From an uncultured Oscillospiraceae bacterium (GTDB taxonomy: Bacteria; Bacillota; Clostridia; Oscillospirales; Ruminococcaceae): a stretch of DNA of 9,520 bases. The first letter of the stretch is position 1. Every line of letters begins with the position of its first letter. Shown here piece by piece: positions 1 through 7,482 of this stretch. The stretch is from positions 1-9,520 of the forward strand of contig USNZ01000027.1 of NCBI GenBank assembly GCA_900556255.1, read 5' to 3'. The notes below the pieces were generated by a model that saw only the letters and a program-made list of their open reading frames with translations, did not search any database and had not been told where the DNA came from. A program made the position numbers and the translations under genes.

Positions 1-3000
1 TGGCAGGCGGCATCGTCGGCTATGCGGGCAAAAACACCACACTGCAAAACTGCCGTAACTACGCGGGTGTTTTCCACACAAGCCTGGTGGGCGGCATTGC
101 AGGATTTAACGTAGGCACGATACAAAACAGCACACTGTGCAGCAATCTGGGCACCGTGCAGGCCCAATATACAGGCATCGGCGGCATTGCGGGCGTCAAC
201 GCGGGCACCATCCAAAACAGCCTGCCCCAAAATGCAGCCGTCAACGGCGGCAGCTTTGTCGGCGGCGTGGCGGGCATCAACACGGGCACGGTCAGCGGGC
301 TGAACGGCAGCGCCGCCGTGCGCGGCATGACCGAGGTCGGCGGTGCCGTGGGCGTAAACTACGGCACGGTCGGTGCGGACACCACCCTGAACGCCACAGT
401 CTCCGCCACAGGCGACTATGCGGGCGGCCTTGCGGGCAAAAACATCGGCACGCTGCAAACCGCTGCCGTCAGCGGCAGGGTACAGGCGGCCAACTACGCA
501 GGCGGTCTGGCGGGCCATAACGCCAAAAATGCCGCCATCAACGACGCCAAAACCGAAAATACCCTGTCTGTGCGCGCATCGGGCCAATATGCGGGCGGCG
601 CGGCGGGCCAAAACGAGGGCACGGTAACGGGCGGCAGCTATCAGGCCACCGTCTACGCCGCAGCGGACTTTGCGGGCGGCGTTGCGGGTGAAAACAACGG
701 CACCATTCAAAATGCCGCCGCAAGCGCCAAGGTCACCTGCGAAAACGGCAAGGCGGGCGGTGTCGCGGCTGTCAACAACCAAATGATTTCCGGCGGCACG
801 GTACAGGATTGCACCGTCAAGGGCGGTACGGCCAACCTGGGTGCCGTGGCAGCCGTCAACAGCCAGGGCGGCGTCATCAAGGGCATTGCGCTCCGATCCG
901 GCATCACACTGCAGGGCGATGCCTCTGTGGTGGGCGGCGTTGCGGGCGTGAACCTGGGCACCATCGGCGGGGACGAAACCGCCGACCCCTGCACGGTGGC
1001 AGACGGCGCGCTGACCCTTAGCCTGACTGCGGCGGACATTACCCTGGGTGGCGCGGCAGGTCAGAACGACGAAAACGCTACTATAAATAATGTACAGGTC
1101 GCGCTGAATGTGACCCAAAAACTGGAAAAATATCGCACCTTGGGCGGCGTTGCGGGCATAAACAACGGCACCCTGAAAAAGTGCGTCTTTACGGCGGGGC
1201 AGCTGGGCGAGAAAGTCAAGGAAAACGCCCCCGCTGCCACGGGCGCGGCCAAGGTGGGCGATGCCATCGGCGGCATGGCCGGCGTCAACAACGGCACGGT
1301 GGAGGGCTGCTATGTCAAGTCCATCACCCTGAACGTTCTGGGCGAAAGCAACGTTGAGGCCAGCCAGGATGTCGAAACCAAGCTGAACAGCTCCAGCCAT
1401 GTGGGCGGCCTTGTGGGCCGCAACACCGAAACGGGCATGATCAAAGACAGCTTCATCGGCACCGACGGCAGCACGGCCGCCAACGGCAGCGCGGTCATTG
1501 CCAAGTTCGGCTTTGTGGGCGGCGTGGCCGGCTCCAACGCGGGCAAGATCGAAGGCTGCGGCGGCCACGGCACGGCAGCAGCGGTCACGCAGATCGAAAC
1601 CTGGATCAACGGCGGCGACACTACCATCGACACCATGATTGAAAAGCTCAAATACACCCACGATGAGCAGACATCTACCGACAGCAGCTTCAACGACCTG
1701 CGCGGTGTGGATACCGTCAAGGACGGCGGATATACGGACGTATACGCGGCCGCGGGTCTTGACAAAAACCAGCTGCTGGTTGCCCTGCGCGGCGAAACCA
1801 CGGCGAGCAAACGGTCGGCGGGTTACCTGGGCGGCATCACGGGCTTTAACACCGATACCGGCAGCCTGAGCGAGACCGCCACGGGCAAATGGTTTGTCTA
1901 TTGCGACAACGGCGATGTGGACAATGCCGCCGTGGGCGGTATGATCGGCCAGAACGAGTCCGACCAAGACATGTCGAACCTGCTGAACTGCGCTGCCGTG
2001 CGCCGTTTTTACCGCTTCAACAATACAAACGATGACGATAATAAAGGCAATCAGCACCTTAAAACCACGCAGGAAACCGCCGTCGGCGGTGTGATCGGCG
2101 TACAGCAAAACCGCACGGGCGACCGCTGGAGCCTGACCAACGTGGTCAACTACGGCACCGTGTACAACAGCCGTTCCAACCGTATGGCGGGCGTTATCTG
2201 CCTGTGGCTGGATAACGGCGGTACGCTGCAGCAGTGCTTTAACTTCGGCACATTGTACGCCAACGCCAACGCAGGTTCCGGCTCCGGCACGGCGGGCGGC
2301 ATTGTGGCTAAGTTTGACAAGCCCGTGGCAGGCGGCACCACCAACATTGTCCGCTGCCAAAGCCAGGGCGATATCTGGTGGGTGAACCAAAAGACGGCCA
2401 ACGACGTCGGCGGTATTCTGGGCAGCATCAACATGAAAAAAGTCGATGACTACCTGATCGTCAACATCTCGGAATGTGTGGTTGGTGATATTTCCATGGC
2501 GGCCAACTCGCAAATTGCCGGTATGATTGGCTGGATAGGTCCGTGGGATAAAGGACCGATCCAAAATGCCTATGTCAACATTGACCGCTGCCGCAATTAC
2601 TGTACAACAATGCAAACCGACACAAATGGCGGGACAACAGGTTCCGGCTACAAAATCGGCATTGCGGGCAACCGCGGCGCAGGCGGCGCAACAACCGCGC
2701 CCACCACAATTACGGGCTGCTTTGTGCTGTACGACGTCAACAGCCCCCAATTCGCCATTGCCTACAATAAGGGAAATGAAAACATAAAAACCTACGAAAC
2801 AGATAATAGCCTTACGCCAAACTTCTATATGGACAAGTCCAGCTTTAATGCAACGGACGGAACAACTACGCGGCTGAATGGCCTTGAAAATCTGTATGAG
2901 GATAAAGATGTTTCCAGCAGGACATACACGAACGGAAATGACCCTGCAAACACGGCGCAAAGCAACCAGATTTACGGTTACCGCCTGTTTGCCGGTGTAA

Positions 3001-6000
3001 ACAAGACAACCGACAAGTTCTTTGCCGCGCAGGTTCCAGCCACTACTCCCGAAGATATCGGTAGCGGGACCACCTACCTGAAAAACATTACCCCCAAAAA
3101 CAGCTACATTGATACGAATACCAACCTTATCAAAAATAAGACAACGGAAGCACCACAGGGCAAGCTGCTGTTTACCTTTACCAATAAAGATAAATACGCA
3201 ACCCCCACGCTGCAGGATATCACAGATGCCGATGTGCGGGCTTTCTATACCCAAATGGATAAGGACAGCAACATTGCGGATAAGGATGTTACCAACATTC
3301 AGGTAAGCCGCAGCGATGAAACCGACGGTGCAACAACGGTTTACGGCCGCTATGTTGTGACCTGGGACGCTGTGCCCGGCGCAAGCTACTACAAGGTAAC
3401 GGTCAAGGTGTGGGACGAGGCAAAGCAGAGCTATCTGCCCACGGACGACCTGCCCACCGCAGCCGTGTACACCAACCGCTACACCTTTGACGGCCTGGAA
3501 AAATACCAGGGCAAAAAGTATAAGGTGGAAGTGCAGCCCTGCAACACCACACAAGGCAAGGTCACCGAAAGCGTAGACGAGTTTACCTTTGCCCAAACCC
3601 TGCCCACGCCGGAAATGGAAATGCGCGTTTTTGACAACCGTGTGACCCTGTATGTGAAGAACATCGATGACTATGATAAGATAGACGAGGGTTGGTCTAT
3701 TACGCCGAGCATGACCGGCGGCTGGAGCTGGTCGTACGAGTATGACAACAACCATTTTAAGGCACAGGCAAGCAGCAATAACGGAAAAGGTTATATCGGA
3801 CTCTTTTCGAATACGACGGCAAGAACGTTTTCCCTGCGCGCATCAGCCAAAACAACACAACAACCGAGCGTAAAATGGATGCAGTCTGCCCAGTACAATG
3901 TGCAAACTTACGTCCCAAGCGGGAATTTTGGCGGCCTGGGTACATTGAACATGACAGACCCGGTTCTGACAGGAACCACGGCGGATACACTGACCATCGC
4001 CACAGACCTGAGCATTTCCGGCCAGACATACAACCCCAAGTACCGCATTATGCTGCAAGGAAAGTGCAAGGACAGCAGCGTTACGTCGGTAAGCGGACAA
4101 AACTTAAACGGCCAATATGTCACCCTGCAGGCGGTCGAAACGGTTTTGTCCGGCTCGGCTACCCATGTGACCTTTACCGACCTGCCCGACTATGCCTTGA
4201 CCGGATATTCCGAGTGGCGCATTCTGGCGGCTCCTATCAACACAGGCATGGGCGATGCAGTTTGCCGCTGGCAGTATCAGAAGGTTGCTAACGAATACCA
4301 CAGCAGCCGTGAATATGTGCGGGAAACGGACGGCACTTATACGGAATACAGTATGTCCACTCTGTACAAAATCAACAGCTATGCCTGTACCGCCCAAAAG
4401 CCCCTTGCCCTCACCGTTCTGCCCGCCCCCGTTTTGGGCACGGCCAACTACAAGCTGGACGACAACAACCTGCTGTATACCTTTACCTGGAACAACGTGG
4501 ACGGTGCGTCCGGCTATACCTACAAGCTGTACGGCGTGACAGCCTCCGGCGCAGAGCAGCAAATTGAACTGCCCGCCGAGGCGGTCGAACAGACCGCGGA
4601 CGGTGCGTCCGGCCAAAAGCTGACGGTCAAGGTGGATAATCTCAAAAACGGCGCAAGCGACTGGCATTATACCACCGTGCGCCTGTATGTGACGGGTGTA
4701 CCCAACGCCGCAGGGGCTGTGGGCGCCACGGCGTCCGAAACCTACGAGGGCATCTGCACCCGCCTGACCCAACCCGGCGCACCGGACAGCATCCTGCTGA
4801 CCGACCGCGACGATGCCGAGGCTTTGCGCTATCAGATTACCTGGGCGGGCATCGCGGACAGTGCCCTGCACCGTTACGCGCTGACCCTTGAATACAAGGA
4901 AGGCGAAACCTGGAAGTTCGGGGAAACGCTGGAAACGCAGGACACCAACGCCCAACTGACCGCCGACCTGGAAAAATACCTGGGCAAAACGCTGCGCCTG
5001 CGCGTGGTCGCCGAGGCGGCGAAGGGCGGCACGGTGCTGCCAAGCCCGTACAGTGCGTACAGCAGCGAATTTATCGTGGCAACCCGCGTGGCAAGCCCCA
5101 CCGCGACTGCCGTACAATTTGCCGATATCCAACCGACACAGCAGACCTTCCTCTCCGGCATGAAGATGCAGTTTACGGTAGAGGACACGGCGGCCTCCCA
5201 CTATGTGACAGGCTATCTGTTCCAAAATGAGGCGGATTACAAGGAGATTGCAACGTTGGCCGACGCATGGCAAAGCAAGATAGACCCCGCCGAAAAGGCG
5301 GCCGCCCTGGCCGCGCTGCAAACGGCATTGCAGAACAAGCTGAACGACAAAACAAGCGCCGTCTGCCTTGTGACGCAGGAATCCGTGCGCACCACGGGTC
5401 TGCCCGCCGAAACAACCGCCCTTGCAGACGGTACGGGCAGCACAGTCAGTCTGACCCTTACGCCGGATCTGTTTGCCATGCAGCCGCAGTACGGCGGCTG
5501 GTACCTGCTGCCCGCCGTGCGCACCATGGCCGACAACGAAACCAACGCCAGCTCGCTTTGGACGTACTACACGGCAAATGCGGTGCGGGTGCCCAGCATC
5601 AAGCTGGACACGCCGAACGCCACCCGCAAAAGCTATGCCTTTACGGGCGCGGCCCGTGTTTCGGACTCGCCGAACTTTACCACCTCTGCCGAGCCCGAGA
5701 TGAGCGTCAACCGCATTGCCGTCGAATGGACTGCCGACAACCTGTATACCACCGCCGACGGCGACGACACCCTGCTGGCCAACACCTATACCGTTTCCGT
5801 TACCCCCAAGGACGGAACACCCTATACCCTGCGCGTTACCGTACAGGCGGCCGACCAGTACCAAACGGACGCAGACGGCAACCCTGTTGTGGAGATCGCC
5901 CGCGGGGCTGTGACCAAGGTGGAAAAATCCGTGGACGGCGGCGAATACTTTGAGATACCGTCTGCAAACGGCAGCTGGGACGTAAGCGTTACCCAAGAAA

Positions 6001-6317
6001 CCGACACCGAAGGCAACGTCACGTTGGAATCCCACCCTGTCACGCTGACGGGCAAGCTGCTGGTCGACAACAGCGTGCGGTACTATCGGATGGACGCTGT
6101 GCCCCTGCTGCAATACGACGCAGAGAATCGTATCTACCGCCTGGTTCTGCCCGATTTGGCCGAGCTTGTCTACGACGATGGCTCCGGCAATACCGAATTT
6201 AATGAATTGCAGCAGTTTACCGATAAGGTGCAGGTCACCGCACAAGGCGTGAACGGCTTTGCCCCCGTGCAGGATTCCGAACCTACCATACTTACCCGTG
6301 ATGAGGCCGGAACTTGA
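1..6317 (+). CDS. Giant GLUG-repeat and Fn3-like surface protein, 5' end missing
   Basis: The reading frame is open from base 3 to TGA at 6315-6317 (about 2,104 visible residues). The GTG at 87 lies inside an ongoing repeat, so the true start is upstream. Residues 2-900 carry about 25 copies of a GLUG-like motif (GGIAGxNxGTIxN) spaced about 26-32 residues apart at first and wider later. Such repeats occur in large bacterial surface proteins, including streptococcal IgA1 proteases, and probably fold as a beta-solenoid. Residues ~900-1095 are an Asn/Thr-rich linker. Fn3-like sandwiches are suggested near 1095-1200 (VVTWDAVPGASYYKVTV), 1475-1585 (FTWNNVDGASGYTYKLYG) and 1585-1700 (ITWAGIADSALHRYALTLEY), with further beta-rich segments to the end. 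No LPXTG motif, C-terminal membrane helix, protease or other catalytic signature is visible. The gene lies 23 nt before a prepilin-like gene, suggesting an adhesin or spacer displayed with minor pilins. Exact function unknown; sure as a CDS, moderate as a surface protein. Confidence 0.95.
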   Translation, partial: AGGIVGYAGKNTTLQNCRNYAGVFHTSLVGGIAGFNVGTIQNSTLCSNLGTVQAQYTGIGGIAGVNAGTIQNSLPQNAAVNGGSFVGGVAGINTGTVSGLNGSAAVRGMTEVGGAVGVNYGTVGADTTLNATVSATGDYAGGLAGKNIGTLQTAAVSGRVQAANYAGGLAGHNAKNAAINDAKTENTLSVRASGQYAGGAAGQNEGTVTGGSYQATVYAAADFAGGVAGENNGTIQNAAASAKVTCENGKAGGVAAVNNQMISGGTVQDCTVKGGTANLGAVAAVNSQGGVIKGIALRSGITLQGDASVVGGVAGVNLGTIGGDETADPCTVADGALTLSLTAADITLGGAAGQNDENATINNVQVALNVTQKLEKYRTLGGVAGINNGTLKKCVFTAGQLGEKVKENAPAATGAAKVGDAIGGMAGVNNGTVEGCYVKSITLNVLGESNVEASQDVETKLNSSSHVGGLVGRNTETGMIKDSFIGTDGSTAANGSAVIAKFGFVGGVAGSNAGKIEGCGGHGTAAAVTQIETWINGGDTTIDTMIEKLKYTHDEQTSTDSSFNDLRGVDTVKDGGYTDVYAAAGLDKNQLLVALRGETTASKRSAGYLGGITGFNTDTGSLSETATGKWFVYCDNGDVDNAAVGGMIGQNESDQDMSNLLNCAAVRRFYRFNNTNDDDNKGNQHLKTTQETAVGGVIGVQQNRTGDRWSLTNVVNYGTVYNSRSNRMAGVICLWLDNGGTLQQCFNFGTLYANANAGSGSGTAGGIVAKFDKPVAGGTTNIVRCQSQGDIWWVNQKTANDVGGILGSINMKKVDDYLIVNISECVVGDISMAANSQIAGMIGWIGPWDKGPIQNAYVNIDRCRNYCTTMQTDTNGGTTGSGYKIGIAGNRGAGGATTAPTTITGCFVLYDVNSPQFAIAYNKGNENIKTYETDNSLTPNFYMDKSSFNATDGTTTRLNGLENLYEDKDVSSRTYTNGNDPANTAQSNQIYGYRLFAGVNKTTDKFFAAQVPATTPEDIGSGTTYLKNITPKNSYIDTNTNLIKNKTTEAPQGKLLFTFTNKDKYATPTLQDITDADVRAFYTQMDKDSNIADKDVTNIQVSRSDETDGATTVYGRYVVTWDAVPGASYYKVTVKVWDEAKQSYLPTDDLPTAAVYTNRYTFDGLEKYQGKKYKVEVQPCNTTQGKVTESVDEFTFAQTLPTPEMEMRVFDNRVTLYVKNIDDYDKIDEGWSITPSMTGGWSWSYEYDNNHFKAQASSNNGKGYIGLFSNTTARTFSLRASAKTTQQPSVKWMQSAQYNVQTYVPSGNFGGLGTLNMTDPVLTGTTADTLTIATDLSISGQTYNPKYRIMLQGKCKDSSVTSVSGQNLNGQYVTLQAVETVLSGSATHVTFTDLPDYALTGYSEWRILAAPINTGMGDAVCRWQYQKVANEYHSSREYVRETDGTYTEYSMSTLYKINSYACTAQKPLALTVLPAPVLGTANYKLDDNNLLYTFTWNNVDGASGYTYKLYGVTASGAEQQIELPAEAVEQTADGASGQKLTVKVDNLKNGASDWHYTTVRLYVTGVPNAAGAVGATASETYEGICTRLTQPGAPDSILLTDRDDAEALRYQITWAGIADSALHRYALTLEYKEGETWKFGETLETQDTNAQLTADLEKYLGKTLRLRVVAEAAKGGTVLPSPYSAYSSEFIVATRVASPTATAVQFADIQPTQQTFLSGMKMQFTVEDTAASHYVTGYLFQNEADYKEIATLADAWQSKIDPAEKAAALAALQTALQNKLNDKTSAVCLVTQESVRTTGLPAETTALADGTGSTVSLTLTPDLFAMQPQYGGWYLLPAVRTMADNETNASSLWTYYTANAVRVPSIKLDTPNATRKSYAFTGAARVSDSPNFTTSAEPEMSVNRIAVEWTADNLYTTADGDDTLLANTYTVSVTPKDGTPYTLRVTVQAADQYQTDADGNPVVEIARGAVTKVEKSVDGGEYFEIPSANGSWDVSVTQETDTEGNVTLESHPVTLTGKLLVDNSVRYYRMDAVPLLQYDAENRIYRLVLPDLAELVYDDGSGNTEFNELQQFTDKVQVTAQGVNGFAPVQDSEPTILTRDEAGT
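6..2700 (+). repeat. GLUG-like protein repeat array (about 25 degenerate copies)
   Basis: The motif G-G-(I/V/L/A/M)-(A/V)-G-x-N recurs with its first Gly codon at about 6, 90, 180, 261, 339, 423, 501, 594, 675, 756, 837, 933, 1047, 1143, 1269, 1404, 1518, 1830, 1935 and 2085. Weaker forms lie near 2187, 2298, 2409, 2514 and 2655. Spacing is 78-96 nt up to about 933, then lengthens and becomes irregular as insertions appear. Copies are mostly diverged at DNA level. The neighbouring pair at 90-131 and 180-221 still matches at 34 of 42 bases (hand count), with half of the differences synonymous. The conserved Asn after the second Gly of each unit could form a stacked ladder in a beta-solenoid, which is inference. 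Confidence 0.85.
3285..3603 (+). other. Fibronectin III-like domain 1 in the giant protein
   Basis: The translation shows an Fn3-style pattern. A strand VVTWDAVPGASYYKVTV carries the typical Trp and small-residue turn. It is followed by YTFDGLEKYQGKKYKVEVQP, which resembles the L-x-P/G-x-x-Y-x-V-x-V strand of Fn3 domains, and ends at a Pro-rich junction (LPTPEMEM) leading into the next module. Fn3 modules in bacterial exoproteins are usually spacers or weak carbohydrate/protein-binding units. Boundaries are approximate and the assignment is by eye. Confidence 0.55.
4425..4770 (+). other. Fibronectin III-like domain 2 in the giant protein
   Basis: The module opens after a Pro-rich junction (LTVLPAPVLGTA). 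It has the same core as domain 1: FTWNNVDGASGYTYKLYG, then a long insert, then WHYTTVRLYVTGVPNAAG as the later strand, ending at TRLTQPGAPDS. The W-x-x-V-x-G-A-S-x-Y core shared with domain 1 suggests descent from a common duplicated module. It is less canonical than domain 1 because of the insert between the strands. Confidence 0.5.
4755..5105 (+). other. Fibronectin III-like domain 3 in the giant protein
   Basis: This region follows the QPGAPDSI junction. It contains ITWAGIADSALHRYALTLEY, a middle strand WKFGETLETQDTNAQL, and LEKYLGKTLRLRVVAEA, which parallels LEKYQGKKYKVEVQP of domain 1. The LEKYxGK match between domains 1 and 3 is the best internal evidence that these modules are paralogous. 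It ends at the VASPTATAV linker. Assignment is by pattern only. Confidence 0.5.
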
Positions 6318-6323
6318 TCCGCC

Positions 6324-6333
6324 GGAAAGGAAA
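6324..6333 (+). promoter_or_regulatory. Ribosome binding site for the PilX/GspK-like gene
   Basis: The purine tract GGAAAGGAAA lies 7-10 nt before the ATG at 6341. It supports that ATG over the TTG at 6314, which would overlap the upstream stop codon and would place the tract inside the gene. Confidence 0.6.
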
Positions 6334-6340
6334 ATGCCCT

Positions 6341-7120
6341 ATGCAGAACAAGCTGCGCCGTATCCTGCAAAAACAGGACGGTATAGCGATACTTATTGTG
6401 CTCTGCCTGGGCGCGCTGCTGCTGGCCCTGGCGGCGGCACTGGGGTATGCAGCCTCGGTGCTGACCGCCAACGCCAACAGCCAGCTGCGCGAACAGGAGG
6501 CCTACCAGCTGGCGGTCAGCTTTTCGGACGTGCTGCAAGGTGAATTGCAGGACGATACCAGCGGGTTTGCAGCGTTTGTCAACGGAACCTATATGATTTC
6601 CGAGGCATACGGCACCAACATCTACACGCAGGAATCGGGCAAGACGGTCCTTACAACGGACGACGCCGACAAACTGCAGGGCGGTGCCGATACACTGACC
6701 GTCACCCTGCAGCGACGCCCGGGCGAAAAGGCCGAGGACCTGACCATGGACGTGCCGTACACCGACATGGAGGATCTGAAAAACCAGTTGAACACCCTGA
6801 CCGCGGCAGACCACAAAATTGAGGATCTGCAGCTGGATGTAACCGTCACGGCAGAAAAAAACGGTGCCGCCTACGCCTACACCGTAACCTACGACCGCAG
6901 CGCCCACTATGACGATGTATATTTTACCATCGACGGCAAAACGGCGCGGTACGACTGGGTAAAGGACACAGCAACGTTCAAAAATCAGAACACGTCCGAA
7001 ACGATCCACTTTGATGACAAAACGCCCCACACCCTGACCGTGCACTATGACACCTCGGCGGCGCCCACCGCGGTCAGCTATGTGCGCGGTGTGCGCGCAG
7101 CACAAGGAGGCACCCCATGA
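6341..7120 (+). CDS. Minor pilin-like protein, PilX/GspK type
   Basis: The product is 259 residues from the ATG at 6341. A basic leader (MQNKLRRILQKQDG) is followed directly by a hydrophobic helix, residues 15-40 (IAILIVLCLGALLLALAAAL). The rest is a hydrophilic, beta-rich extracellular region with no recognised catalytic motif. The G-I-A-I-L-I-V start resembles PilX and GspK minor pilins, which have a Gly at -1 but lack the Glu at +5; here +5 is Ile. After the helix, the Q-L-R-E-Q-E-A-Y-Q-L-A stretch (residues 48-58) also fits the amphipathic extension of PilX-type proteins. The gene starts 23 nt after the giant gene and overlaps the next gene by ATGA, so it is translationally coupled. Its likely role is membrane-anchored priming or tip assembly of a type IV pilus or pseudopilus. 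It could also be a simple single-pass membrane protein, but the two neighbouring prepilins argue against that. Confidence 0.75.
   Translation: MQNKLRRILQKQDGIAILIVLCLGALLLALAAALGYAASVLTANANSQLREQEAYQLAVSFSDVLQGELQDDTSGFAAFVNGTYMISEAYGTNIYTQESGKTVLTTDDADKLQGGADTLTVTLQRRPGEKAEDLTMDVPYTDMEDLKNQLNTLTAADHKIEDLQLDVTVTAEKNGAAYAYTVTYDRSAHYDDVYFTIDGKTARYDWVKDTATFKNQNTSETIHFDDKTPHTLTVHYDTSAAPTAVSYVRGVRAAQGGTP
7104..7110 (+). promoter_or_regulatory. Ribosome binding site (AAGGAGG) for the PilV/GspI-like gene
   Basis: This is a perfect Shine-Dalgarno core, six bases before the ATG at 7117. It lies inside the end of the upstream gene and, with the ATGA overlap, indicates coupled but strong independent initiation. 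Confidence 0.8.
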
Positions 7121-7461
7121 TACACAAACGCCTGAACCAACGCGGCGAAACCATCGTCGAGGTCATGGCGGCGTTTCTGCTGCTGATGATTTTTATGGCA
7201 GTGTTTGCGGCATCGCTGCGGTTTGCCCGCGCCATGACCGTCAAGGCCGAGACCCTGCGCGAGCAGGCGTATGTCCGCGTCAGCCAGCTGTACCCCGTCA
7301 ATGATGAAACCGTGAACTGGACGCAGAACACCGAAACCATGGACCTGACCTTTACCGTAAAGGCTACGGGAAGCCAATTTACCGTGCAGGGCCTGAAACT
7401 GCAAACCAATACGGCGGCGGACGGTGCCGCAGATTTTGATTTTCACCGTTACACCAAATAA
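7117..7461 (+). CDS. Prepilin-type minor pilin, PilV/GspI type
   Basis: This small protein (114 residues) has a class III signal peptide. The leader MIHKRLNQRG is followed by ETIVEVMAAFLLLMIFMAVF, giving Gly at -1, Glu at +5 and a membrane helix over residues ~17-35. The cleavage site would be between G10 and E11. Residue +1 is Glu instead of the usual Phe/Met; G-E-T-(L/I)-V-E is a variant I recall from Gram-positive prepilins. The V-E-V-x-x-A pattern recalls GspI and PilV. After the helix come a short amphipathic stretch (FARAMTVKAETLREQAYVRV) and a small beta-rich C-terminal part with no cysteine, very short for a pilin headgroup. It needs a prepilin peptidase encoded outside the window. 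It starts within the stop of the previous gene and is followed 21 nt later by the next prepilin. A role in the pilus tip/priming complex is inferred from the cluster. Confidence 0.85.
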   Translation: MIHKRLNQRGETIVEVMAAFLLLMIFMAVFAASLRFARAMTVKAETLREQAYVRVSQLYPVNDETVNWTQNTETMDLTFTVKATGSQFTVQGLKLQTNTAADGAADFDFHRYTK

Positions 7462-7462
7462 A

Positions 7463-7470
7463 AAGGGGGA
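7463..7470 (+). promoter_or_regulatory. Ribosome binding site for the PilW/GspJ-like gene
   Basis: The tract AAGGGGGA directly abuts the GTG at 7471, leaving no spacer for that start. It sits 12 bases before the ATG at 7483, slightly long but workable. This favours the ATG start. Confidence 0.55.
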
Positions 7471-7482
7471 GTGCAAACCGCT

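Noticed and set aside
87..89. GTG as the start of the giant gene
   Set aside because: The same frame is open back to base 3 and already encodes a repeat unit (GGIVGYAGKN) before it, with no ribosome binding site ahead of the GTG. The gene starts upstream of the window.
90..1000. CRISPR-like or tandem DNA repeat array
   Set aside because: The periodicity of 78-96 nt is a protein-level motif with codon-level drift and no conserved spacer/repeat structure.
5267..5953. A 228-codon + strand frame within the giant gene
   Set aside because: Its Arg/His/Gln-rich translation (frame-shifted GC-rich codons) has no domain, while the overlapping giant frame continues without interruption.
4104..6245. 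A 713-codon open frame on the minus strand
   Set aside because: It lies wholly opposite the giant gene, has no recognisable domain, and shows the composition expected from reading GC-rich codons antisense. The + strand frame has clear modules there.
6314..6316. TTG as the start of the PilX-like gene
   Set aside because: It overlaps the previous stop codon and the purine tract at 6324-6333 fits the ATG at 6341, which also gives a normal short prepilin leader.
1..6317. IgA1-type protease or autotransporter because of the GLUG repeats
   Set aside because: No metalloprotease HExxH site or serine protease triad region and no beta-barrel was recognised in the visible part. The unseen N-terminus could still change this.
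6170..7105. A 311-codon minus-strand open frame
   Set aside because: It spans the end of the giant gene and the PilX-like gene, including their junction and ribosome binding site. Low-complexity V/G/Q-rich translation typical of a shadow frame.
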